NCBI GenBank assembly: GCA_041392305.1
Contig: JAWKMJ010000061.1
Location: forward strand, 1 to 6,529
DNA length: 6,529 nucleotides
From: JAGQYP01 sp041392305
GTDB taxonomy: Bacteria > Bacteroidota > Bacteroidia > Flavobacteriales_D > Crocinitomicaceae
Direction: 5' to 3'
A program made the position numbers and the translations under genes. Positions 1 through 6,075 of this stretch are shown here, piece by piece (within the stretch, counting starts at the first letter, position 1; the number at the start of each line of letters is the position of its first letter). The notes below the pieces were generated by a model. That model worked only from the letters and a program-made list of their open reading frames with translations. It was not told the origin of the DNA and made no database searches.

Positions 1-803
1 AAAATTTGTAGATCGTTTACAATGGGTTCCAAACTCCAAATTGTTTCTTCAAATCTGTGGTAATCTTCAAATGTTACATCTACGAAAAAGAGGTATTGAA
101 ACTCCTTTCCCAGAATGGGTAGAGACTGAATCTTGGTTAGATTCATATCGAAGCTCGACATCAGACTTAAAACCATGCTCAGACTCCCTTTTTCATGAGC
201 AACAGAAAAACAAAGTGATGCTTTTGTAATGGTATCAAGTTTTACTTTCGTCTCTTCCTGAGTCAAAACCAAGAATCGGGTGAAATTCTTTTTGTTGGTT
301 TCAATTTCGGCCTCCAGAATTTCGAGTCCGTAAATTTCAGCTGCCAGATCACTTGCAATTCCAGCTCTGTTTTTAATTCTGGCTGTAGCAATTTCTCTAG
401 CACTTTGAGCAGTATCAGATGCTTCAACCAATTTTACATCTTCCAGCGTTTTCAAAAATTCACGACATTGCTCGATAGCCATGTAATGAGAATGCACCTC
501 TCTTATTTCAGAGACTTTTTGTCCGGGAAGAGCCACTAAATTTTGTTTAACACGTAAATATTCTTCTCCAACTATTTTAACCGGATTATTCTGAATCAAT
601 TTATAATTTGGAAGCAGAGTTCCAGCGACTGTATTTTCTATCGCCATCAAAGCATAATCAATCTTCCCTGAATTGAGCTGATTAATTTCGTCTTGGAAAG
701 AATAACATTCTACGATTTCAATTGGCTGTTCGAAAAACTTCCGCGCCGCAATTTCGTGAAACGCTCCTTTTACTCCCTGAATACCTACTTTGATCCTTTT
801 CAT
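1..803 (-). CDS. pheA: Prephenate dehydratase (PheA), C-terminus cut by window edge
   Basis: Converts prephenate to phenylpyruvate, the committed step of phenylalanine synthesis in the cytoplasm. My translation of the minus strand from the ATG at 803 gives 267 codons with no stop or frameshift up to the left edge. The start MKRIKVGIQGVKGAFHE and the segment MAIENTVAGTL (53-63) are typical of the substrate-binding fold. NFTRFLVL carries the family's catalytic TRF motif with Thr175. An ACT regulatory domain follows from about residue 196: GSLS (206-209) and QSLP (226-229) occupy the places of the GALV and ESRP phenylalanine-binding motifs, then YLFFVDV. There is no fused chorismate mutase domain. 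Stand-alone enzymes are usually about 270-285 residues, so only a few residues are missing. The gene is read away from the signalling cluster and sits behind a leader-peptide attenuator. In many Bacteroidota, aminotransferase, tyrA and DAHP synthase/chorismate mutase genes follow pheA; that would be beyond the left edge and cannot be seen. Confidence 0.97.
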   Translation of the reverse strand, partial: MKRIKVGIQGVKGAFHEIAARKFFEQPIEIVECYSFQDEINQLNSGKIDYALMAIENTVAGTLLPNYKLIQNNPVKIVGEEYLRVKQNLVALPGQKVSEIREVHSHYMAIEQCREFLKTLEDVKLVEASDTAQSAREIATARIKNRAGIASDLAAEIYGLEILEAEIETNKKNFTRFLVLTQEETKVKLDTITKASLCFSVAHEKGSLSMVLSLMSSFDMNLTKIQSLPILGKEFQYLFFVDVTFEDYHRFEETIWSLEPIVNDLQI

Positions 804-828
804 TTTACTTTGTTTTAAAAATTTTGCC

Positions 829-861
829 AAAAAAAAACCCCGATCTTCCGACCAGGGTTTT
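829..861 (-). terminator. Intrinsic terminator of the pheA leader (attenuator)
   Basis: Read on the minus strand, AAAACCCTGGTC (861-850) pairs over 12 positions with GATCGGGGTTTT (845-834), with two G-U pairs, closing a GGAA loop (849-846), which is a GNRA tetraloop. The downstream arm runs straight into a total of nine T (837-829). This is a textbook Rho-independent terminator. It lies between the aromatic leader peptide and pheA, its T-tract ending 25 nt before the pheA ATG, so it can only act on pheA expression. Its upstream arm is also complementary to an earlier segment in the leader (908-916), which gives it an alternative fold. Confidence 0.93.
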
Positions 862-916
862 CAAATATTTTGAATTGTATTTATCTATCTAAAATTCATG
901 CATATCCAACCCTGTC
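850..916 (-). promoter_or_regulatory. Candidate antiterminator pairing of the pheA leader
   Basis: In the transcript, GACAGGGTT (916-908, inside the leader-peptide codons E-T-G-L) can pair with AACCCTGGTC (859-850), the upstream arm of the terminator, over nine base pairs with one bulged G. The two structures are mutually exclusive. A ribosome stalled on the aromatic codons (925-945) would leave 908-916 free to form this antiterminator and let transcription enter pheA. A weaker alternative partner for the same segment exists further upstream: CAGCCC (966-961) can pair with GGGTTG (912-907), which would act as the protector stem. The pairings are visible by eye; the switching mechanism is inferred from classical phe/trp/his attenuators. 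Confidence 0.75.
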
Positions 917-975
917 TCTTTTTTCCAAAAGAAATAGAAATAAAAGTTGTGATATGTCATGGGCTGTTGTGCCAT
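889..975 (-). CDS. Aromatic-rich leader peptide of the pheA attenuator
   Basis: A 28-codon open frame begins at the ATG at 975 (MAQQPMTYHNFYFYFFW, then KKETGLDMHEF) and ends at TAG (891-889). Residues 11-17 are seven aromatic residues in a row (F Y F Y F F W), and residue 8 is a further Tyr. This composition has no plausible protein role but is exactly what a translational sensor of charged tRNA-Phe and tRNA-Tyr would need. An in-frame ATG at 960 would give a 23-residue version. I prefer 975 because an A-rich stretch (GAAAAA) immediately precedes it, as is usual for Bacteroidota starts. The codon run lies just upstream of the antiterminator half and the terminator of pheA. By analogy it is the counterpart of PheL in enterobacteria, though with no sequence relation that I can show. 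It is too short for usual gene callers. Confidence 0.88.
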   Translation of the reverse strand: MAQQPMTYHNFYFYFFWKKETGLDMHEF

Positions 976-993
976 TTTTTCTGTAATCGAGTA

Positions 994-1023
994 CAAAGAT
1001 GAATCCAATTTTTATAAAATCAA
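994..1023 (-). promoter_or_regulatory. Candidate promoter of the pheA leader transcript
   Basis: On the minus strand, TTG (1023-1021) is followed after 19 nt by CATCTTTG (1001-994), which matches the Bacteroidota -7 box TAnnTTTG except for C in place of the first T. Transcription would start near 985-990, giving a very short 5' leader before the leader-peptide ATG at 975 and about 160 nt to the attenuator terminator. The position fits the attenuator exactly. No experimental support; the motif is short and the region is AT-rich, so chance matches are possible. Confidence 0.5.
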
Positions 1024-1052
1024 ATAGATGGGAATAAATTTCTTTTTCATGT

Positions 1053-1081
1053 TTGGGAATTCACAAGATCGAATCTCTTTG
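1053..1081 (+). promoter_or_regulatory. Weak candidate promoter for the histidine kinase operon
   Basis: TTG (1053-1055), an 18-nt spacer and TCTCTTTG (1074-1081) match the Bacteroidota TTG / TAnnTTTG pattern with one mismatch in the -7 box. It would give a 5' untranslated region of about 100 nt before the kinase ATG at 1187. The 211-nt divergent region between the pheA leader peptide and the kinase gene must hold a plus-strand promoter, and this is the best match I found. I saw no operator or other repeat in the gap. Confidence 0.25.
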
Positions 1082-1186
1082 TTTATAAAGGGTTGAATAA
1101 CAGAGGATACCACTCAAAATTTTATAATTTTTTTCTTGAATGATTGAAATTTGCTTAAAATCTAGTAGATTAATCGCAAGTTAGCC

Positions 1187-2881
1187 ATGCAAACTAAAGT
1201 ACTAAAAACTATATTGATTACCCTGCTGTTTTTGCAATTAAAAGGCAGTTATTCTCAAAACGAACTAGATAGTGTTGACTACTATTTGGAGCGTTCCGAA
1301 TATGATATTTCAGCTCTTTTCTATCAAAAATGGTTGGAAAATAACCCTCCAGGAACTGAAAAGTATACGGATGTGATTATGAGTTATGCGATTAATTTAA
1401 AATTGCAAAACAATTATGCGGAATCCATGAGACTTTATTTGGAGATTAAAAATGGTCGATATGGGGATTTAAATAGGAGGCAAGAATTGTCGCTTGCTGT
1501 AGGTTTGGGAGAACTGTATCGGGCCGTAGAAAAAATTGACCTGAGTTTGAAGGAATTAAAAAGGGTAAATATTTCCCAGGCTGATCTTCGGAAATACCCG
1601 GAAAAGTGTTCTCAAATTTTTCACAGACTTGCGGCGGCGTTTAATCAAAAAGGGATTTTGGATTCGGCGGTTTACTATTCTCATCGCTCCATGGCGCTCT
1701 CTAAAAAATACGGGTATGACAATCATATGTCCATTAATTTCAATGAGATCGCAAACATTTTTGAGAAAAATCAGATGATGGATAGTGCGATTTATTATTA
1801 CGATCAGGCTTGTCATTTTTGGAAAGAAAAAGGAGATAAAAGACTGTTTTCCAACGCCTACTTTAACCGAGCTAGGGTGGCATTTCACGAAGGGAAAGTA
1901 GATTCAGCTTTGTACATGTTTCTGGATAATCTGGAATTTATTAAAGACAAAGATTGGCCAGGAGTAAAAGGCCCTATTTATCATTATTTGACTCAGATTT
2001 ATTATTCAAAAGGAGACAGTCTGAATGGATTGAAATATGAAAATGAGAATCTCCGGTCCTCCATTAGTGATCAAAGAAAAAGACAGGATCGAGATTTGTT
2101 GGAACTCGAAGCGAAATACAAAACAAAAGAAAAAGACAGGGAATTAAGGTATCATCAACGTGAAATAGAACAAAAAGAGCAAGAGATCGATGAACGAAAT
2201 GAAAGACTTTTCTTCTTGTTCATGAGCTTGCTTTTGGCTGTGGTGATGATCCTGATGGTAGCTGTTTTCGCGATTCGTTTTAGAAGCAGTAACACACATT
2301 TGAGGAAATTGCTTAAAGAAAATCAGTTTCTATTAGCGGAATCCAATCATCGAATTAAGAATAATTTGCAATTGATTACCTCCCTGATCATGCAGGAGAC
2401 CGATAAATATTCGGGAAATGATCGAAAAATATTGTTAGAATTATCCAATAAGATTGAAGCAATATCGATGTTGCATAAGCAGATTTATTTGGAAGAATCT
2501 AAAGATGAAATTGATCTTAAAACCTATTTTTTAGGGATAAAGGAGAATTACGAGACTTTTTGCAAGGAACAAAATGTAGCCTGTGAATTGGATATGGAAG
2601 AGATCAGTATTGGAATAGATAAATCACTTTACCTTGGTCTTTTACTATCAGAATTAATCTCCAATAGTTTGAAGCATGCTTTTGAAAATACAGAGCATCC
2701 GATGATTAAATTACAAACTGCAGAAGAAAATGAAAAGGTGAAATTGATTTATTCGGATAACGGTTCCGGATTGAAAGGGGAAACTCCAACTTTAGTTGAA
2801 CTCATGTGTTTGCAGCTAAAAGGTAAGTTTTCCATGGAATGTGAAGAAGGATTTAAACTGACACTTACAATTAAAAAATAA
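1187..2881 (+). CDS. Sensor histidine kinase, TPR-like sensor region and HisKA_2-type core
   Basis: A 564-residue membrane kinase that should autophosphorylate and pass phosphate to the adjacent REC proteins. Residues 1-23 look like a signal peptide (hydrophobic ITLLFLQL, likely cleavage after SYS), which supports this start. Residues about 30-280 are helical repeats with TPR-like features (for example NQKGILDSAVYYSHRSMAL and NQMMDSAIYYYDQA), expected in the periplasm. Charged coiled-coil-like helices (about 290-340) lead into one TM segment (341-364). In the cytoplasm, SNHRIKNNLQLITSL holds the phosphoacceptor His388 in the HisKA_2/HWE-like style. The ATPase domain has an N-box (SELISNSLKHAF, Glu489 and Asn493) and a G1 motif DNGSGL (Asp524). 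The glycine-rich lid motif expected afterwards (GLGL-like) is replaced by TPTLVELM, so ATP handling may be unusual. The stop codon overlaps the next start (TAATG), indicating translational coupling. The ligand is not predictable. Confidence 0.92.
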   Translation: MQTKVLKTILITLLFLQLKGSYSQNELDSVDYYLERSEYDISALFYQKWLENNPPGTEKYTDVIMSYAINLKLQNNYAESMRLYLEIKNGRYGDLNRRQELSLAVGLGELYRAVEKIDLSLKELKRVNISQADLRKYPEKCSQIFHRLAAAFNQKGILDSAVYYSHRSMALSKKYGYDNHMSINFNEIANIFEKNQMMDSAIYYYDQACHFWKEKGDKRLFSNAYFNRARVAFHEGKVDSALYMFLDNLEFIKDKDWPGVKGPIYHYLTQIYYSKGDSLNGLKYENENLRSSISDQRKRQDRDLLELEAKYKTKEKDRELRYHQREIEQKEQEIDERNERLFFLFMSLLLAVVMILMVAVFAIRFRSSNTHLRKLLKENQFLLAESNHRIKNNLQLITSLIMQETDKYSGNDRKILLELSNKIEAISMLHKQIYLEESKDEIDLKTYFLGIKENYETFCKEQNVACELDMEEISIGIDKSLYLGLLLSELISNSLKHAFENTEHPMIKLQTAEENEKVKLIYSDNGSGLKGETPTLVELMCLQLKGKFSMECEEGFKLTLTIKK

Positions 2882-3534
2882 TGAGGATTCTGATCATTGA
2901 AGATGAATTATTGGTTGCCGATCATTTGAGACGGATTTTAATTAAAAGAGGATACGAAGTGATTGGCATTGCTGATGATTATGCATCTGCCATGACAAAA
3001 ATTGAACTGAAACCAGATATATGCATGCTCGACATCCGTTTAGCAAATAATTCAAATGGCATTGATATCGGGAAAAAGTTGAAAGAGCTGGGAATAGATT
3101 TCATTTACCTTACGGCAAACAATGAAGTGGAAACCATTCGTAAGGCAGCCGTTACCAAACCAGGAGCCTATTTAACCAAACCTTTTAATGAAAACGACAT
3201 CACGGCTTCCATAGAATTGATTAATGCACGACAAACCAATTTAGAAACCATCGCGCTTCATACTACTAAAGGTATAGTAGAATTGCCCATGTCGAATATT
3301 CTTTATTGTCAGGCCGATAATGTATTCCATTATTGTTACTCCAGAAAAAACCTATATAGAAAGAATTACTTCTCCTTAAAGGAATTGAAAGGACTGGCTG
3401 AACGAAGATTTCGGGAAAAGTTCACAGATCCTACATTGTCAATAAGAATTATATTGATTCAAAATCCTCTTCCAAAATATACATTGGAGAATTCGAAATA
3501 CCCGTATCTAGAAGCTATAGAAAGTAGCAAATAG
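2881..3534 (+). CDS. LytTR-family response regulator (REC-LytTR), frameshifted near C-terminus
   Basis: Response regulator expected to bind DNA when phosphorylated by the kinase encoded just upstream, whose stop codon it overlaps by 1 nt. The REC domain (1-116) is complete: acidic pair E7/D8, phosphoacceptor Asp51 in MLDIRL, Thr78 in YLTAN and Lys100 in LTKPF. A LytTR domain starts near residue 122 (IALHTTKGIVELPMSNILYCQADN). As written the frame gives 217 residues, but the last 37 or so do not look like LytTR. In the frame shifted by -1, the sequence from 3423 reads HRSYIVNKNYI and later FEIPVSRSYRK, which is the conserved LytTR end, and stops at 3525-3527. The intact protein would therefore be about 215 residues, with a one-base loss between roughly 3405 and 3423. 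The annotated end at 3534 is then fortuitous. The cause may be a mutation, a sequencing error or, less likely, programmed slippage at GGGAAAAG. Confidence 0.92.
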   Translation: MRILIIEDELLVADHLRRILIKRGYEVIGIADDYASAMTKIELKPDICMLDIRLANNSNGIDIGKKLKELGIDFIYLTANNEVETIRKAAVTKPGAYLTKPFNENDITASIELINARQTNLETIALHTTKGIVELPMSNILYCQADNVFHYCYSRKNLYRKNYFSLKELKGLAERRFREKFTDPTLSIRIILIQNPLPKYTLENSKYPYLEAIESSK

Positions 3535-3673
3535 ACGATTTACTACATTTTTTTGTTGTTCACTACAGAATATTAGGGACTTAGATATTCTTGCTATCTT
3601 CTAATTCACCTCTACGACTCATTTGACATCGAGTTGGGCGATTGAAAGATCGTTCTTCTTTTACTAGTAAACT

Positions 3674-3704
3674 AAAAGGGCCTCGGATATTTCCGAGGCT
3701 TTTT
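3674..3704 (+). terminator. Intrinsic terminator after the kinase/regulator operon
   Basis: GCCTCGG (3680-3686) pairs perfectly with CCGAGGC (3693-3699) across a 6-nt loop, and five T follow (3700-3704). The stem can extend with two G-U pairs (3678-3679 with 3700-3701), and an A4 run lies on the upstream side. It would end the kinase-REC-LytTR transcript, which stops about 140 nt earlier. It lies only 16 nt before the ATG of the next REC gene, so that gene's transcript must either read through it or begin within that gap. The rest of the 3535-3714 gap holds no gene, no ATG on the plus strand and no other clear signal. Confidence 0.85.
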
Positions 3705-3720
3705 AACTAAAACCGTGACC

Positions 3721-4071
3721 ATGAAAATATTAATCATAGAAGATGAGTTCATCGTGGCTGCTTACCTTCGTAAGTTTCTAGTCAAACACGGACATGAAGT
3801 AATTGGGATTACGGATGATTACAAGTCTTCCGTTGAAGCACTTGAATTGGAACCTGATCTTTGCCTTGTAGATATTAGGTTATCCAGAGGCGATAGCGGT
3901 ATTGATGTGGCTAAAGTTATTCTTGAAAAAGAAATCCCATTTGCCTTCGTTTCAGCTAATAATGAAAAAGATACTTTGACTCAAGCCAGAATGACCAATC
4001 CCATTTCATTCATTCCTAAACCCGTTCGAGAAAAGGAAATTTTAGATTTGATAGAATCAATTCAGAATTAG
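3721..4071 (+). CDS. Stand-alone receiver (REC) domain protein
   Basis: A 116-residue protein consisting only of a CheY-like receiver domain, with no output domain. Acidic residues E7/D8, phosphoacceptor Asp51 in LVDIRL, Ser78 in FVSAN and Lys100 in FIPKPV are all in place, so it should be phosphorylatable. It aligns without gaps to the REC domain of the LytTR regulator just upstream, with 55 of 116 positions identical by my count, indicating a duplication. I chose the ATG at 3721 because it matches the paralogue's start; a GTG at 3715 would add only two residues. It could act as a phosphate sink, or as a single-domain output competing with the LytTR regulator for the kinase at 1187-2881. It lies right after a terminator and ends 4 nt from the convergent trpA stop, with no terminator of its own visible. 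Confidence 0.92.
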   Translation: MKILIIEDEFIVAAYLRKFLVKHGHEVIGITDDYKSSVEALELEPDLCLVDIRLSRGDSGIDVAKVILEKEIPFAFVSANNEKDTLTQARMTNPISFIPKPVREKEILDLIESIQN

Positions 4072-4075
4072 TCAA

Positions 4076-4858
4076 TTAAACACATTGATCAATTTTAAAT
4101 GGTGAGAGAAATTTTGCCACTGCTTTTTCTAAATTTTCTTGATCTTCCAAAGATTTAATAAAAGCGCTACCAATAATGGCTCCGTTCGTGTTCTCTGTTG
4201 CAATTTCGAAACTTTCCTTGTCGTGAATTCCAAATCCTGCTAAGGTTGGATTGTTTAATTGCATATCGCTGATTCGTTTGAAATATTCCCTTTGTTTACC
4301 CAAGTTTTCGGTCCCACCGGTAATTGAATTTGAAGAGACCAAATAAAGGAATCCACTGGAAACTGCATCAATTTTTTGTATTCTTTCTATACTTGTTTGA
4401 GGGCTAATCAACATGATCAAATTCAACCCATGATTTTTGAATAAGCGCTGATATTTCATTTCGTAATATTCCAATGGAAGATCTGGAAGAATTACGCCAT
4501 CAATTCCTGTTTCAACACATTTCCGACAGAACTCATCTTCACCAAATTGAATTACAGAATTTAAATACCCCATAAGTACCAATGGAATTTGTGTCTTTTG
4601 TCGAATGTCCTTCAATTGTTCGAAAAGTAATTTTAGGGTCATTCCATTCTCAATTGCCTTATAACTGCTTTGCTGAATAATGGGACCGTCGGCTAGTGGG
4701 TCTGAAAATGGAATTCCGATTTCGATAAGATCCACTCCATTTTTTTCTAGCTCCAAAATAATCGTTTCGGTATCATTTAATTGGGGATATCCCGCTGTAA
4801 AGTAGATCGAGAGTACTTTTCTCTCTGTATTTTCAAACATTTTTTTTAATCTGTCCAT
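4076..4858 (-). CDS. trpA: Tryptophan synthase alpha subunit
   Basis: Cleaves indole-3-glycerol phosphate to indole and glyceraldehyde-3-phosphate; indole passes through a tunnel to the TrpB partner. The 260-residue TIM barrel is full length for the family (about 250-270). Diagnostic motifs are present: FTAGYP (20-25), DLIEIGIPFSDPLADGP with catalytic Glu46 and Asp57 (equivalents of Glu49 and Asp60 in enterobacterial TrpA), DGVILPDLPLEY, and LISPQTS. The phosphate-site loop reads VSSNSITGG rather than the common GVTG form. The ATG at 4858 lies 2 nt after the trpB stop, so translation is probably coupled to trpB. It is the last gene of the trp cluster here and converges on the stand-alone REC gene with only 4 nt between the two stop codons. 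No frameshifts, in contrast with trpB. Confidence 0.98.
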   Translation of the reverse strand: MDRLKKMFENTERKVLSIYFTAGYPQLNDTETIILELEKNGVDLIEIGIPFSDPLADGPIIQQSSYKAIENGMTLKLLFEQLKDIRQKTQIPLVLMGYLNSVIQFGEDEFCRKCVETGIDGVILPDLPLEYYEMKYQRLFKNHGLNLIMLISPQTSIERIQKIDAVSSGFLYLVSSNSITGGTENLGKQREYFKRISDMQLNNPTLAGFGIHDKESFEIATENTNGAIIGSAFIKSLEDQENLEKAVAKFLSPFKIDQCV

Positions 4859-4860
4859 CT

Positions 4861-6030
4861 CTAAATGTATTTTTCATAGGTTACCATGTCTTTATCCCCT
4901 CTTCCGGATAATCTTCACCACAACAATCTCTTCCTTTCCAAAAATTTTTCTTCCGGGCGCCACATGAGTGGATTCATGGCGGGTATAATGCCTTCAGTTC
5001 TAGAAAGAAAAAATCCCCGCTTCAATAGCTTCTTGATCCGAAATCGTGAAAAACTATTTTTGCTTTTTGCTTTCTGATAAATAGGCGTGAATGGGACCAA
5101 TTCCAGGGTAATCCAAACCAGCCGAAATCGAATGAGGTTCCACTATCTGGCCATCTTCTGTTTGCATTAAAAATGTCTGGGACTTCCATGAATAATTCCC
5201 TTTTTTCCTAGTGCAATTGTTGCAGCCGTTTTCCTGTTTGTACTCCATGTCCAGCTGCTTCTACCGCGATAAGCTGGGTGATGTCATTATCAATAAAATG
5301 ATAAAATGCACCAATGGCGTTCTGACCCTCCTCCGGACACAGCTATGTAACATGATCAGGAGCCTCTTTTCCCGTTTGATCGAAAAGTTGGTTCTTAATT
5401 TCTTCTGATATGATGGATTGAAACTGCGCCACCATGTCTGGATAAGTGATGAGGTCCCACCACGGAACCAATAATATAATGTGTATCTAAAGGATTGTTG
5501 ATCCATTCTCTAATAGCTTCATTTGTAGCATCTTTCAGGGTCTGACTCCCACTTGTTGCCGGAATCACTTTTGCTCCCAGCAACTTCATTCTTTGCACAT
5601 TGGGCGCTTGCCTGTCAATATCTACAGCTCCCATAAATACAGAACATTCCATTCCGACTAAAGCACAGGCTGTTGCAGTGGCCACTCCATGTTGGCCAGC
5701 TCCGGTTTCTGCGATGATTCGTTTTTTTCCTACTCGTTTTGCTAAAAGTATTTGACCAATTGTATTATTGATTTTATGCGCCCCAGTATGATTCAAATCT
5801 TCTCTTTTCAAATAGATGTTAGTCTGATATTTTTCAGATAGATTTTTAGAAAAATAAAGTGGAGTAGGGCGCCCCACATAATCTCGAAGCAAACTTCTAA
5901 ACTCCTTTTGAAAATCCTCCGAATCAATAATGTATTGGTATTCCTTTTCAAGTTCCCGCACATTTGGATACAGCATTTCAGGAATGAATGCCCCTCCAAA
6001 TTCTCCGTAAAATCCGTTTATTGGTTTCAT
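4861..6030 (-). pseudogene. trpB: Tryptophan synthase beta subunit, disrupted by multiple frameshifts as sequenced
   Basis: PLP enzyme joining indole and serine to make tryptophan. The N-terminal part from the ATG at 6030 is clean: MKPINGFYGEFGGAFIPEML, RPTPLYFSKNLSEKY, the PLP lysine Lys86 in HTGAHKINN, and Glu108 in ETGAGQHG. After GSVVGPH the frame breaks, but TrpB continues in other frames: YPDMVAQFQS, KEAPDHV, NAIGAFYHFIDN, VEAAGHGVQTGK, QTFLMQTEDGQIVEPHS, LDYPGIGPIHAYLSES, FFLSRTEGIIPA, LSGRGDKDMVTYEKYI, then TAG at 4863-4861. Disruptions by my reading: extra base at 5447; a cluster at 5316-5351 including a stop at 5343-5345; one missing A at 5229-5232; two extra bases at 5179-5181; stop at 5054-5056; one extra at 5015-5018; one missing at 4974-4975; one extra near 4912. 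Overall length (about 390 codons) is normal. Either recent decay or poor local sequence; I favour the latter because the fragments are so well conserved. Confidence 0.95.
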
Positions 6031-6049
6031 TTTTTTCTTATTGACTTAT

Positions 6050-6075
6050 TGATTTATGATGAAATGATTTATGAT
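6050..6075. repeat. Short direct repeat in the trpF-trpB spacer
   Basis: TGATTTATGAT occurs at 6050-6060 and again at 6065-6075, a 15-nt period with the 4-nt linker GAAA. A degenerate third unit (TGATTCATGA) starts at 6073 and overlaps the end of trpF. The repeat fills most of the 45-nt gap between the trpF stop and the trpB ATG. Function unknown; simple slippage in AT-rich spacer DNA is the plainest explanation. Confidence 0.6.

Noticed and set aside
41..229. Plus-strand open frame of 62 codons
   Set aside because: It lies wholly inside pheA on the other strand, and its translation resembles no family; pheA explains the sequence.
3405..3425. Programmed -1 frameshifting at GGGAAAAG in the LytTR regulator
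   Set aside because: The site is not a canonical slippery heptamer, there is no obvious stimulatory stem next to it, and the written-frame product would have no plausible role. A mutation or sequencing error is simpler.
3535..3673. A small RNA or leader peptide before the stand-alone REC gene
   Set aside because: No ATG occurs on the plus strand here, the small inverted repeat CGAT/ATCG is trivial, and no convincing promoter was found.
4084..4093. Palindrome ATTGATCAAT as a bidirectional terminator
   Set aside because: Too short and AT-rich, with no loop or T-tract; it lies inside the trpA coding end.
4886..5408. Plus-strand open frames opposite trpB
   Set aside because: They are opposite a recognised gene, start at arbitrary ATGs and show no family features.
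5054..5506. Several short minus-strand open frames that could be taken as small genes
   Set aside because: Each contains a piece of TrpB in a different frame (for example QTFLMQTEDGQIVEPHS), joined to nonsense from the wrong frame. They are fragments of the disrupted trpB, not separate genes.
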